Assembly: GCA_937890595.1 (NCBI GenBank)
Contig: CALADM010000031.1
Span: 49,897 to 113,896, forward strand
Reading direction: 5' to 3'
Source of the DNA: CAJMNU01 sp905214855
Lineage (GTDB): Bacteria; Bacillota; Clostridia; Lachnospirales; Lachnospiraceae
DNA: 64,000 nt
Notes under the pieces: model-generated
What the model saw: only the letters and a program-made list of their open reading frames with translations
What the model was told of the DNA's origin: nothing
Databases searched by the model: none
Shown here: one piece after another, positions 8,364 through 17,081 of the stretch
Position numbering within the stretch: the stretch's first letter is position 1
How the letters are laid out: every line of letters begins with the position of its first letter
Made by a program: the position numbers and the translations under genes

Positions 8364-9017
8364 TTATTCAAACAATACTGTCTCTCCCAATGCCTCTCCA
8401 AACCAGATCTCATCTCCTAAAGTAATCTGACAGCGCCCATTTGTCGCTTCTGTGATCATCTTTTTGACATGTTCTGTCTCTTCCTCCAAAACCAGTATCT
8501 CTACTGTAACATTTTCTGCATATTCTGTATGCAATGTCAAAATCTCTTCCTTTGCGATCAAATACTGTATTTTCCCGATTCCATTATAATCCGTCACAAG
8601 TGTGATCTTTCTGCCAAGATGTTTTTCCACTATAACGCTTTGTTCTATTCCTTCTTTCGCTGCCCCAGAATATGCCCGTACCAAACCGCCTGTACCCAAA
8701 AGAGTTCCTCCAAAATATCTGGTCACTACCACACATATGTTATGAAGCTCCTCTCCAAGAAGGACATCCATCATTGGTTTTCCGGCAGTCTGGCTTGGTT
8801 CTCCATCATCGCTCGCCCGACAGATTTCCTGACGCATCCCCACAGTATAAGCATAACAATTGTGTGATGCATCCCAATATTTCTTACGCATCGTTTCAAT
8901 AAAAGCAAGAGCTTCCTCTTCTGTCTCCACTGGCATCGTTGTAGCGATAAAGCGGGATTTTTTTTCGATCAGCTCCCCCTCCCCACCTTTATATAATATC
9001 TTATAACAGTTTCCCAT
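8364..9017 (-). CDS. YigZ/IMPACT family protein
   Basis: The 217-aa product has the UPF0029/IMPACT N-terminal domain: GGEGELIEKKSRFIA, then SHNCYAYTVG, SDDGEPSQTAGKPMMDVL and VVVTRYFGGTLLGTGGLVRAY. An alpha-beta C-terminal domain (about residues 140-210) follows, as in YigZ. Members are linked to translation or ribosome-stress control, but the biochemical role is not settled. The frame is open to 9116 but has no ribosome site there; AAGGAAG precedes the ATG at 9017 and the family normally begins a few residues before the GGEGE motif. Confidence 0.9.
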   Translation of the reverse strand: MGNCYKILYKGGEGELIEKKSRFIATTMPVETEEEALAFIETMRKKYWDASHNCYAYTVGMRQEICRASDDGEPSQTAGKPMMDVLLGEELHNICVVVTRYFGGTLLGTGGLVRAYSGAAKEGIEQSVIVEKHLGRKITLVTDYNGIGKIQYLIAKEEILTLHTEYAENVTVEILVLEEETEHVKKMITEATNGRCQITLGDEIWFGEALGETVLFE

Positions 9018-9399
9018 CCTTTTTCTTCCTTTCCATCCTGATAATACGTCTCCTTTTCCTGCATTCCCATTTCTGCATATCCCACATTCTGTATGATATA
9101 CTCTGTATTTTCCCATACTAAGGGGGGATAGCGCTGGCTTATGCAGAAATCCTCTTACGGCTCATGTATTTTGATGCTATCATATTTTAAGAAAGAAATC
9201 CATAGGCTTTCTCCATTTGTACTGCAATCAAACGCTCTATCCAAAACCTGATACCAGTCTAAAAACTCTCTTCATCCTGAATTTTGCCCTAAATTTGATA
9301 GATTAAAACAATAACTATTTCCTTATTCCTTAAAATTTGGTATACTTAATAGATAAGGTCTTTTACAGAGTTTAATTATTTAAGGAGGTATAAAACCTG
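9018..9399. other. Divergent intergenic region between yigZ and the class A PBP gene
   Basis: About 380 nt. It contains an extended -10 promoter for the PBP gene (9338-9346) and a long-spaced ribosome site. No convincing promoter for yigZ, no ORF with a ribosome site and no strong stem-loop was seen. Confidence 0.5.
9338..9346 (+). promoter_or_regulatory. Extended -10 promoter candidate for the class A PBP gene
   Basis: TGG followed by TATACT, with no good -35 hexamer at 17 nt. About 54 nt upstream of the ATG. Confidence 0.4.
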
Positions 9400-12066
9400 A
9401 TGAATCTAAGCAGAAAGCAGACGAAGCAAAAGCTCCGTGCTCTCACTTCCAATAGGAAACGTATTACCAGCAGGCTTTTTCTTTTTCTGTTTCAGATGAT
9501 GTTTGTGTTTGTAATACTCTGTGGCTTCACCGGAATTTCAACTGGAGTTGGTATCTTTGTCAGCATTCTTGACTCTGCTCCCAATATTGATGATACCAGC
9601 ATTGTTGTCCCAGAGGGGTATGCCAGCACGATTTATGACAGCCAAGGCAACCTGATACAAACTCTCATCATGGAAGGTACAAACCGCTATGAAGCCAGTT
9701 ATGAGGAACTTCCCGAAGATCTGATCAATGCTTTCATCGCAATCGAAGATTCCCGTTTCTGGACAAACTCCGGTATTGATCCTCGTTCCATCCTGAGAGC
9801 TGTGGTCGGTGTTCTGACTGACAACTACAAAGGAGGCGGGAGTACCATAACCCAACAGCTCATTAAGAACAATGTCTTTAATGGTGGGATGGAAAACAGT
9901 TTTGGTGAGCGTATAGAACGAAAAATACAAGAACAGTATCTTGCAGTAGAACTGACCAAAAAAATGGACAAGAAATTAATTCTTGTCAATTATCTAAACA
10001 CCATCAACCTTGGCAATAATACACTTGGAGTCAAGGCAGCAGCAAAACGATATTTTAATAAAGAAGTATCAGACCTTACACTCTCTGAATGTACTGTTAT
10101 TGCAGGAATCACACAGAATCCGTCCAAATACAACCCCCTCACAGAAAAAGGAAAGCTTAATAACGAGGAAAAACGTAAAGTCATCCTTCAATATATGTTT
10201 GAACAGAAGTTGATAAGTAAAGATGATCAGGAAAAAGCTCTGGCGGATAATGTCTATGAGAGGATACAAAATATTGATCTGATCACGAAACAGACCAGTT
10301 CCCAAACCTACAGCTACTTTACAGATGAGCTGATTGAACAAGTATTTGATGCATTGGTCGCTGCGGGATACTCTTCTACACAGGCACATAATATGATCTA
10401 CGGCGGTGGTCTAAAGATCATGGCTACACAAGATCCGGATATTCAGGCAGTTGTAGATGAAGAGATCAACAATCCTGAAAACTATACCGCAGCACGCTAC
10501 TCTCTGGAATATCGTCTCTCTGTAAAACATGCAGACGGAACTACAGAGCATTTCTCTGAAAACCATCTGCGTACCTGGAGACGCTCCGTTTTACATGATA
10601 CATCCTATGATGGGCTGTATGACAGTCAAGAACAAGCAAAAGAGGACGCAGAGGCATATAAGGCTTATGTAGTAAAAGAGGATGATACCATAATCGGTGA
10701 ATCTTTCAATACAGAACTCCAGCCGCAAACTTCTTTTGTCGTCATCGATCAGGCTACAGGGTATGTCAAAGCACTCTGTGGAGGAAGAGGAGAAAAGAAA
10801 GCCAGCTTGACTTTAAACCGTGCCAGCAATACGCCACGTCAGCCCGGTTCTACGTTTAAGGTTCTGACATCCTTTGCACCTGCACTGGATACCTGTGGAG
10901 CTACGCTTGGAACTGTCTATTATGATAATGTATACAGTCAAGGATCTAAAACATTTAAAAACTGGTATTCTTCCAGAGGCTATCTTGGCTACAGCAACAT
11001 CCGTGAGGGTATCATCTATTCTATGAATATTGTGGCCTTGCGCTGTATGATGGAAACGGTCACTCCACAATTAGGTGTAGAATATGCACAAAATCTTGGG
11101 ATTACTACTCTAACAAATACAGACTTAAATGCATCAACGGCTCTTGGTGGCATCACAAACGGAGTAAGCAATCTGGAACTGACTGCTGCATATTCTGCCA
11201 TTGCCAATGGTGGTGTGTATAATAAGCCAGTCTTTTTCACTAAGATCCTTGATAAGAATGGTAAGATCATCATTGAAAACAAACCACAATCCAAACGTGT
11301 TTTAAAAGACTCTACCGCCTTTTTATTGACAGATTCTATGGCAGCTTCCATGAAATCCGGCAAAAAATATGCCCGTGCCGGTATCCAGATCAATCCAACC
11401 AGTATAAGTGCTGCCATTCCTGATATGTCTGCAGCTGGAAAGAGTGGAACTACAACAAACAACCGTGATATCTGGTTCGTTGGTTACACTCCTTATTATA
11501 CAGCTGGTATCTGGGCAGGCTGTGATAACAATCAAGAATTAAGCGGCAAAAACGGTGGAACTTCATTCCACAAACTAATCTGGAAAAAAGTCATGACCAA
11601 ACTCCATACAGGACTTACAGATCCCGGATTTGCCGTTCCAGACAGCATTGAAACCGCTCAGATCTGCCGCAAGTCCGGAAAACTTGCTATTGATGGTATC
11701 TGCAATCATGATCCAAGAGGAAGCACTGTTTACACTGAATATTTTGCAAAAGGCACTGTCCCAACAGAGGTTTGTGATCACCATGTACGTGTCACAGTTT
11801 GCTCTGCATCTGGAGGACTTCCGACACAATTTTGTCCAAGTGAACTTAGAACAACCAAGGTCTGCATGGTTATCCCTGCAGAGGAACATGGTACAACAGA
11901 CGATTCTATCTATGGAATGCCTGGTTACTGTTCTGTTCACACTCAGGCTGAAACGCAGCCAGAGTCCACGGAAAATCCGTCCTCTCCTTCTTCAGAAACA
12001 GAACTCCCCTCTTTACAAAGCCCAGGACAGATTGGAAATTTTAACTATCCGTTGATCATACCCTGA
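9400..12066 (+). CDS. Class A penicillin-binding protein (bifunctional transglycosylase/transpeptidase, PBP1A type)
   Basis: Polymerises lipid II and cross-links peptidoglycan at the outer membrane face. It is 888 aa: cytoplasmic basic tail (1-25), one TM segment (about 27-57), a GT51 domain with AIEDSRFW (usual EDxRFY) and GGGSTITQQLIKN, then the transpeptidase domain with PGSTFK (SxxK), SMN (SxN) and KSGTT (KSG/KTG box). The C-terminal part (about 745-850) holds seven well-spaced Cys residues, followed by a Ser/Pro/Glu-rich tail. The Cys-rich tail is unusual and may form disulfides outside the cell (inference). Monocistronic and divergent from its neighbours; ends at a bidirectional terminator. 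Confidence 0.93.
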   Translation: MNLSRKQTKQKLRALTSNRKRITSRLFLFLFQMMFVFVILCGFTGISTGVGIFVSILDSAPNIDDTSIVVPEGYASTIYDSQGNLIQTLIMEGTNRYEASYEELPEDLINAFIAIEDSRFWTNSGIDPRSILRAVVGVLTDNYKGGGSTITQQLIKNNVFNGGMENSFGERIERKIQEQYLAVELTKKMDKKLILVNYLNTINLGNNTLGVKAAAKRYFNKEVSDLTLSECTVIAGITQNPSKYNPLTEKGKLNNEEKRKVILQYMFEQKLISKDDQEKALADNVYERIQNIDLITKQTSSQTYSYFTDELIEQVFDALVAAGYSSTQAHNMIYGGGLKIMATQDPDIQAVVDEEINNPENYTAARYSLEYRLSVKHADGTTEHFSENHLRTWRRSVLHDTSYDGLYDSQEQAKEDAEAYKAYVVKEDDTIIGESFNTELQPQTSFVVIDQATGYVKALCGGRGEKKASLTLNRASNTPRQPGSTFKVLTSFAPALDTCGATLGTVYYDNVYSQGSKTFKNWYSSRGYLGYSNIREGIIYSMNIVALRCMMETVTPQLGVEYAQNLGITTLTNTDLNASTALGGITNGVSNLELTAAYSAIANGGVYNKPVFFTKILDKNGKIIIENKPQSKRVLKDSTAFLLTDSMAASMKSGKKYARAGIQINPTSISAAIPDMSAAGKSGTTTNNRDIWFVGYTPYYTAGIWAGCDNNQELSGKNGGTSFHKLIWKKVMTKLHTGLTDPGFAVPDSIETAQICRKSGKLAIDGICNHDPRGSTVYTEYFAKGTVPTEVCDHHVRVTVCSASGGLPTQFCPSELRTTKVCMVIPAEEHGTTDDSIYGMPGYCSVHTQAETQPESTENPSSPSSETELPSLQSPGQIGNFNYPLIIP

Positions 12067-12075
12067 TCGTAACAC

Positions 12076-12133
12076 AAAAAAGAATGCCAGAACAATTTCC
12101 CTGATAAGATCAAGGATCTTGTTCTGGCTTTTT
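12076..12133. terminator. Bidirectional terminator between the class A PBP gene and spoVAE
   Basis: Perfect 10-bp stem GCCAGAACAA (12086-12095) with TTGTTCTGGC (12119-12128), TTTTT after it on the plus strand and an A run before it that gives a T run on the minus strand. It serves the convergent ends of both genes. Confidence 0.9.
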
Positions 12134-12149
12134 ATATTCATCCTTCACA

Positions 12150-12503
12150 TTACTTCATCTTTGGTTCAAAAACCAAAGACGCAAAATATCCAAAGATCAA
12201 TGCTCCTGAAATTCCTGCCGCACTGGCTGTAAATCCCCCCTGAAACAATCCCAGCACCCCATCTTTTGCCAGAGATTCCTGAATCCCCATCCAGAGTGTA
12301 TTTCCAAATCCTAAAAGCGGAACGGATGCTCCTGCACCTGCCCACTCCACAAAAGGCTGATATATCCCAAGACTTCCCAAAACAGCTCCTGACACCACTA
12401 AAAGTACCATAACCCGACCTGGCATCAACTTCGTTTTTTCCATCAAAATCTGTACCAATGCACAGATGATTCCTCCTACTAAAAATGCTTTCAGATATTC
12501 CAT
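12150..12503 (-). CDS. spoVAE: Stage V sporulation protein AE (SpoVAEb type)
   Basis: Membrane subunit of the SpoVA channel that moves Ca-dipicolinate into the forespore and releases it at germination. It is 117 aa with about four hydrophobic helices and the family pattern of an N-terminal FLVGGIICALVQILME and a central GAGASVPLLGFGNTL. It resembles SpoVAC in the GGAGALVPITGFAN-like motif, as expected for paralogous subunits. It begins 4 nt after spoVAD ends; a GGAGAG site precedes the ATG. Last gene of the operon, ending at the terminator 12076-12133. Confidence 0.93.
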   Translation of the reverse strand: MEYLKAFLVGGIICALVQILMEKTKLMPGRVMVLLVVSGAVLGSLGIYQPFVEWAGAGASVPLLGFGNTLWMGIQESLAKDGVLGLFQGGFTASAAGISGALIFGYFASLVFEPKMK

Positions 12504-12507
12504 ACTC

Positions 12508-13578
12508 TTATTCTCTCCTCATTCTTCTCTTATTTTCCTTATCTACTGGCGCTTCCAAAACCACTGCATGGGAAATTCCCGGAATGCTCTTTCCTTCATT
12601 AAAACTAACGGTAGAAAGCAAAGCACCTGTAGGAAGAAATAACACTTTTTTCCATGTTCCGTCAAACAATCGGGGAAGAATATATGCTCCTAATGTAACT
12701 GCTGAACAGCCGCATCCACTTCCTCCAGAATGTACATCCTGCGTCTGCCTTGCATAAATCTCCAAACCACAGTCCATATGGCGATCCCGAATATCACAGC
12801 CTTTTTTCTCCATCAGATCCATCAAAATGTTCTGCCCCACAATTCCCAGATCTCCAGTGATAATTTTATCATATTCCTCTGGTCCACAATCAAAATCCTG
12901 AAAGTGCCTAACTATTGTATCAAACGCTGCCGGAGCCATTGCTGCCCCCATATTCATTGAATCCTTACAACCAATGTCCACTACCTTTCCCGGTGTAATC
13001 CCTGTGATTCTTGCATACTGTGTACATGGTTCTCCATTTTGATCCAGCATTCCTTTTTTAGAGATCACCACCCCTCCGCACCCTGTCACTGTCCAAGTCG
13101 CTGAAAACGGGCGCTGATTTCCATATCCCAATGGAAAACGGAACTGTTTTTCTGCAGAGGCAAAATGGCTTGATGCAAGTGCCGCCACGTGATCTGCATA
13201 ACCTGCATTGACTGCCATTGCTGCTAATGCCATTCCCTCTCCCATCGTAGAACAAGCCCCATACAGCCCAAATAGTGGAATTCCAAAATCTGCTATCCCA
13301 AAGGATGTCGCAATAAGTTGTCCTAACAAATCTCCTGCAAAAAGATAACGAATATCTCCTTTCTCTATCTTTCCTTTTTGAAACAGCAATCCCAACACTT
13401 CTTTTTGCAGTTGGCTTTCTGCCTCCTCCCAGTTTCTTTTTGACAAGGTAGCATCTGTCTCAATTCTATCCATTCCAAATCCAAGAGGTCCTTCTCCTTC
13501 CTTCTGCCCTGCCACGGTTGCATAAGCCGTAATAACAGGCTCATGTTCCAGACAAATGCTCGCTCTTCCTTTCTGCAT
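12508..13578 (-). CDS. spoVAD: Stage V sporulation protein AD
   Basis: Soluble DPA-binding member of the SpoVA complex with a thiolase/KAS-III-like fold. It is 356 aa from the ATG at 13578. Typical blocks are PLFGLYGACSTMGEGMALAA (with the Cys seen in the family), DHVAALASSHFASAEKQFR, and SGGSGCGCSAVTLGAYILP near the end. The frame also starts with GTG at 13608, but GGAGGAG lies directly upstream of 13578, so the shorter form is preferred. It lies between spoVAC and spoVAE, as in other Firmicutes. Confidence 0.95.
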   Translation of the reverse strand: MQKGRASICLEHEPVITAYATVAGQKEGEGPLGFGMDRIETDATLSKRNWEEAESQLQKEVLGLLFQKGKIEKGDIRYLFAGDLLGQLIATSFGIADFGIPLFGLYGACSTMGEGMALAAMAVNAGYADHVAALASSHFASAEKQFRFPLGYGNQRPFSATWTVTGCGGVVISKKGMLDQNGEPCTQYARITGITPGKVVDIGCKDSMNMGAAMAPAAFDTIVRHFQDFDCGPEEYDKIITGDLGIVGQNILMDLMEKKGCDIRDRHMDCGLEIYARQTQDVHSGGSGCGCSAVTLGAYILPRLFDGTWKKVLFLPTGALLSTVSFNEGKSIPGISHAVVLEAPVDKENKRRMRRE

Positions 13579-13611
13579 CCCCACTCCTCCATTCTTTCTG
13601 TCATTCACTCA

Positions 13612-14064
13612 TTACAATATCCCAAATATTCTCATTATCCAATCTATCACTCCCAGACACCAGCTTGCTAAAATACCATATAAAATAACTGGTCCCGCAA
13701 TCGTAAAGATCTTACATCCAATTCCAAATACCTGACCTTCTTTTTTATACTCAATTGCCGGAGAAGCCACAGAATTCGCAAATCCCGTGATAGGTACTAA
13801 CGCACCTGCACCTCCAAATTCTACAATCTTATGATATACTCCAAATCCGGTCAATAACACACTGATCGCGATCAAAGACAAAAGCATCCATGATGCCGCT
13901 GCCTTATTCTCCAATCCTAAAGCTAAAAACCCCTGACGCAGCAGTTCCCCTGCTGTACAGATTATCCCTCCTGTCACAAAAGCCTTTGCCATACTTTCCC
14001 AAAGGTTATGTGTTGGAGTAATCTGTTTGACATATGCATCATACCGTTTTTTGTCAACTTCCAT
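13612..14064 (-). CDS. spoVAC: Stage V sporulation protein AC
   Basis: Integral membrane subunit of the SpoVA DPA channel; in Bacillus SpoVAC acts as a mechanosensitive channel. It is 150 aa: hydrophilic N terminus with KQITPTHNLWESMAKAFVTGG, then four hydrophobic segments, with GGAGALVPITGFANSVA in the middle. AAGGAG ribosome site. Member of the spoVAA-AE operon. Confidence 0.95.
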   Translation of the reverse strand: MEVDKKRYDAYVKQITPTHNLWESMAKAFVTGGIICTAGELLRQGFLALGLENKAAASWMLLSLIAISVLLTGFGVYHKIVEFGGAGALVPITGFANSVASPAIEYKKEGQVFGIGCKIFTIAGPVILYGILASWCLGVIDWIMRIFGIL

Positions 14065-14122
14065 CTCTTTTTCTCCTTCTTCCTGCTTTTCTTTCTTCTA
14101 CTATCTTTTACGTTTCACCCCA

Positions 14123-14551
14123 TCATTCCATCCCCCATCCCTCAGCAAAATAATACAAAGCCCCTGCCATTTTTCCAATTGCAAAAGAAATAATAATCCA
14201 TTGAATTCCTACAGACAAATGGATTCGTCTGGCAAATACTGGGATTGCCTGAAGAGTCTCCGCTAATGACATAACCAGACACCCAACAAATACACCTATC
14301 AGAAAACCTATGACAGCAAGCCATAAATTTCCTGTGTTCCAAAGAGAAACCGGATACAAGGTCAATATATTTCCGCCAATCCCACCCAAAATTAAAAAAG
14401 TCTCATATAAACGGATATGCCGTCTTGTTCTTGTCTTTGCGATCAACCTTGGGAACAATCCAATCGCTGCCAAAAAAGCAAAGACACCTGCTGCAACCAT
14501 CCCTCCTGATGAAACTCCCAAAAAAGTCAGGAATATACGTTCAAACCACAT
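14123..14551 (-). CDS. spoVAB: Stage V sporulation protein AB
   Basis: 142-aa membrane protein with four to five predicted helices. It has a SpoVAB-type start (FERIFLTFLGVSSGGMVAAGVFAF) and the conserved LGGIGGNILTLYP segment. It overlaps the 3' end of spoVAA by about 11 nt, indicating translational coupling. Needed for DPA transport with the other SpoVA proteins in Bacillus; its exact role in the channel is not known. Confidence 0.9.
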   Translation of the reverse strand: MWFERIFLTFLGVSSGGMVAAGVFAFLAAIGLFPRLIAKTRTRRHIRLYETFLILGGIGGNILTLYPVSLWNTGNLWLAVIGFLIGVFVGCLVMSLAETLQAIPVFARRIHLSVGIQWIIISFAIGKMAGALYYFAEGWGME

Positions 14552-15173
14552 CGACTCCCGACTCCTTCCTTCCAGAATTCTGGATCACCGTTTTATTGAC
14601 ATCATCTTCGTATAAACGCATTTCTACCTCAATCGGTGTGGGATCTCTGGTGACTTGAATCTGAAAGAAATGGTTAAAAAAACAGATAATCCCACCTGCC
14701 AGTCCAATTGAATATGACACGTCCAAAATAGTGGATCCCTGTGGCACTGTTCCTGTCACTGCTTCATAAATCTGTCCAAATACTTTTGTCACATTTGCAT
14801 CATTATTAAAGGTCATAATAGCAAACGCCCCACCACAAAAGCTAATTCCACAGACAAAAACTGTTTTCAGCCACTGCCACCAAACATGGATTCCTTTTTC
14901 TGGCTCATAATCCACAATAAAATCCGTTTCTCCCAAATTTTGAATCTGTATGGAAGAGTTGATCTCTTCTATCTTTTTTACCACATCCATCACATTTCCA
15001 ACAAAACGGCTTGAAGTTTTTCCTTTAATCTGTCGGATTTTAATTGCTTTACAACGATTTTCCAAATATGGATTGGCACAATATACCTGAGCAATGTCTG
15101 ATAAAAATATCTCTTTTTTGTGTACTTGTGTAATCTGGCTGATGGAGAGAAAAACCGTATCACTCACAGACAT
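14541..15173 (-). CDS. spoVAA: Stage V sporulation protein AA
   Basis: 210 aa from the ATG at 15173 (AAGGAG site; the frame is open to 15191). A soluble N-terminal part (1-110) is followed by two hydrophobic helices (about 118-140 and 160-180) and the conserved tail FFQIQVTRDPTPIEVEMRLYE, a SpoVAA hallmark. First canonical gene of the SpoVA operon. Its start overlaps the end of a small membrane-protein ORF (15164-15343), so it may be coupled to that ORF. Confidence 0.92.
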   Translation of the reverse strand: MSVSDTVFLSISQITQVHKKEIFLSDIAQVYCANPYLENRCKAIKIRQIKGKTSSRFVGNVMDVVKKIEEINSSIQIQNLGETDFIVDYEPEKGIHVWWQWLKTVFVCGISFCGGAFAIMTFNNDANVTKVFGQIYEAVTGTVPQGSTILDVSYSIGLAGGIICFFNHFFQIQVTRDPTPIEVEMRLYEDDVNKTVIQNSGRKESGVDVV

Positions 15174-15343
15174 TCTTCTATCTCCTTCCATAGTCTAGTT
15201 TCCCATTCATTTTCTATCAAGACACCATTGGGATAAGACGGGGAATCCCCCCATTTATCCAGACAATATACAATTCCGCCCCAAATGAAAAAAAAGCAGA
15301 GGATTGCCGCTACCACATACCATAGATACTTCACTGGTTTCAT
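15164..15343 (-). CDS. Small single-pass membrane protein, 59 aa, between sigF and spoVAA
   Basis: The ORF is just under 60 codons: MKPVKYLWYVVAAIL, a hydrophobic segment at about 7-27, then a charged tail ending WKEIEECL. Its TGA lies 10 nt inside spoVAA, so the two are probably coupled. AAAAAAGGA lies upstream but 12 nt from the ATG, in the loop of a CTGTCA/TGACAG hairpin. The family was not recognised. It may be a forespore membrane protein of the sigF/spoVA transcript (inference from position). The coding sequence also contains the 3' arm of a terminator-like stem (15296-15305). Confidence 0.65.
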   Translation of the reverse strand: MKPVKYLWYVVAAILCFFFIWGGIVYCLDKWGDSPSYPNGVLIENEWETRLWKEIEECL

Positions 15344-15398
15344 TCTGTCATCACATCCTTTTTTCGATTTCTGACAGTAGTATGTGGAAATCCTCTGC
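15288..15398 (-). promoter_or_regulatory. Terminator-like structured element between sigF and spoVAA, enclosing the start of the small ORF
   Basis: Minus-strand arms pair as GCAGAGGATT (15398-15389) with AATCCTCTGC (15305-15296), and CCACATAC (15387-15380) with GTATGTGG (15320-15313). There are 59 nt between them and eight T residues (15295-15288) follow. Inside the loop CTGTCA (15377-15372) pairs with TGACAG (15350-15345), enclosing AAAAAAGGA. The ATG of the 59-aa ORF follows at 15343. It can act as a terminator/attenuator or as translational control; which one is inference. Confidence 0.6.
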
Positions 15399-15479
15399 TT
15401 TTATGTATTTCTTGTGTTTCTTGCATTTATGTCATTTCTGTTTTCACTCAGGCACAAACGAAAACCTTATCAAAAAACC

Positions 15480-16217
15480 TTAATGAAGCCCAAACGGCTC
15501 ACATGTTCCCCTCATCTGTCTCAAACTTTTCTTTTCCAGTCTGGACACTTGCACTTGGGAAATTCCTAATCCTGCCGCAATTTCGCTCTGCGTCTGATTA
15601 TAAAAATAGCGTTTTATGATGATCTGTCTTTCCCTTTCCTCCAAACTTAAAAGTGCCTCTTCCAGCATCATCCTATCCAATATTTTTTCTGCTCCCTCTC
15701 CTTCCTCCTTCAGCTTATCAATGAGATACATGCTATTTTCATCACTTTTACCGCATACACTATAAATAGATTCTACTTCTGCATTCGCTCCGATAGAAGC
15801 TGCCACCTCCTCACGGCTGACTTCCAACTTTTTGGCAATCTCATCAATCGTGGGATCTCTTTCCATCTCTCCCATCAGTTCTTCTCTTGCCAGTTTGATC
15901 CTCAGCCCCATATCCTTTAAAGATCGGCTTACTTTTATCATACCATCATCTCTCAAAAAGCGCTTGATCTCACCTACGATCATAGGAACTGCATAAGTAG
16001 AAAACTGTACCTGATATCCTATATCAAACTTATCTATCGCTTTGATCAATCCAATCGTCCCAATTTGAAAGAGGTCTTCTATATCACATCCTCTTCCCCG
16101 ATTTTGATAGCGTCTGACAATACTCCAGACAAGTCCTGCATTTTCTGTCACCAGTCTGTTTCTGGCTTCTTTATCCCCCTCGTGAGCCCGTTGAATCAAA
16201 TTCATGGTCTCATTCAT
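15480..16217 (-). CDS. sigF: RNA polymerase sigma-F factor (forespore-specific)
   Basis: First compartment-specific sigma of the forespore, held by SpoIIAB. It is 245 aa: region 2 with ENAGLVWSIVRRYQNRG and GCDIEDLFQIGTIGLIKAID, FSTYAVPMIVGEIKRFLRDDG, region 3, and a region 4 helix-turn-helix QSEIAAGLGISQVQVSRLEK. Gene order spoIIAA-spoIIAB-sigF makes this SigF rather than SigG. It starts 5 nt after spoIIAB. Downstream is a structured element and then the SpoVA operon, which in other spore formers is under SigG. Confidence 0.95.
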   Translation of the reverse strand: MNETMNLIQRAHEGDKEARNRLVTENAGLVWSIVRRYQNRGRGCDIEDLFQIGTIGLIKAIDKFDIGYQVQFSTYAVPMIVGEIKRFLRDDGMIKVSRSLKDMGLRIKLAREELMGEMERDPTIDEIAKKLEVSREEVAASIGANAEVESIYSVCGKSDENSMYLIDKLKEEGEGAEKILDRMMLEEALLSLEERERQIIIKRYFYNQTQSEIAAGLGISQVQVSRLEKKSLRQMRGTCEPFGLH

Positions 16218-16222
16218 AGAAA

Positions 16223-16630
16223 TTACCTTGCTATCGTCTTTGTCATGATCACTCTAGTTCCCTCTCCCGGTTTTGACTCCACGCAGACAGAGTCCATAAA
16301 GGCTTCCATAAAAGCAAATCCCATACCGGCACTTTCCCCATCTGGATCTGAAGAATACATTGGCTCCATCGCTTTCTTTATATCAGCGATTCCACTTCCT
16401 TTATCACTTACCGTGATACAAAATGTGTGTTCCTTTTTCTCCATCTCCATAGTGATGTTTCCTATTGTCTCCCGATATCCATGACGAACTGCATTGGTCA
16501 CTGCCTCGGACACCGCTGTTTTGATATCATCCATCTCTTCCAAAGTCGGATCTAAACGGCTCGCAAAGACAGCTGCCACTACTCTGGCAAGCTCCTCATT
16601 CTCTGATAAACTGGTAAATTCCACCTTCAT
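16223..16630 (-). CDS. spoIIAB: Anti-sigma F factor SpoIIAB (serine kinase)
   Basis: GHKL-type ATPase that binds SigF and phosphorylates SpoIIAA. From the ATG at 16630 it is 135 aa starting MKVEFTSLSENE, the normal family N terminus. N box EAVTNAVRHGY, G1 DKGSGIAD and G2 GMGFAFME are visible. A GTG at 16666 in frame has AAAGGAGA at good spacing and would add 12 residues; the ATG also has TCAGGAG upstream, so both starts may be used. The ribosome site for the GTG is inside the end of spoIIAA. Confidence 0.94.
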   Translation of the reverse strand: MKVEFTSLSENEELARVVAAVFASRLDPTLEEMDDIKTAVSEAVTNAVRHGYRETIGNITMEMEKKEHTFCITVSDKGSGIADIKKAMEPMYSSDPDGESAGMGFAFMEAFMDSVCVESKPGEGTRVIMTKTIAR

Positions 16631-16668
16631 CCAGTCTCTCCTGAGTTCCTGCTTTTTTTCTTCCACAG

Positions 16669-17019
16669 CTATCTCCTTTCCGCTTTGGCAGCTGCCTCTT
16701 TTGTCTCACAGCATTCTACCAGTCTTAAAACTCCTCCAATTGAAAGCACTCTTTTGATCTGTGCCCCAACACCATACATGGTGATCTTGCCTCCATTTCT
16801 CTCCATCTGTTTGTATCGGTTCAGCAAAACACCAATTCCTGAACTGTCCATAAACTCTGTCCTGGAAAAATCAAAAACCATCTTGGAAATATAATGCTCT
16901 GCCATAATCAGATCTGTCTCATAGCGCAGATTTCTGCAATTGTGATGATCCAATTCCTTTGGTAAATGTACGATCAAGCTCTCCTCTTTTGCTTCATAGG
17001 CAAAATTCTGATAATCCAT
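16669..17019 (-). CDS. spoIIAA: Anti-sigma F factor antagonist SpoIIAA
   Basis: 116-aa STAS domain protein. When unphosphorylated it releases SigF from SpoIIAB. The phospho-acceptor serine is in FMDSSGIGVLLNRYK (second Ser, near residue 59). First gene of the operon, with an AAAGGGA ribosome site. In Bacillus this operon is driven by Spo0A and SigH; I could not find a convincing SigH promoter in the 62-nt gap upstream. Confidence 0.96.
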   Translation of the reverse strand: MDYQNFAYEAKEESLIVHLPKELDHHNCRNLRYETDLIMAEHYISKMVFDFSRTEFMDSSGIGVLLNRYKQMERNGGKITMYGVGAQIKRVLSIGGVLRLVECCETKEAAAKAERR

Positions 17020-17081
17020 ATCTAATCCCTTTCCCTGTTTGAATTCTCATATTTTTATCCTATGTAAACAAAATTGCCAGT

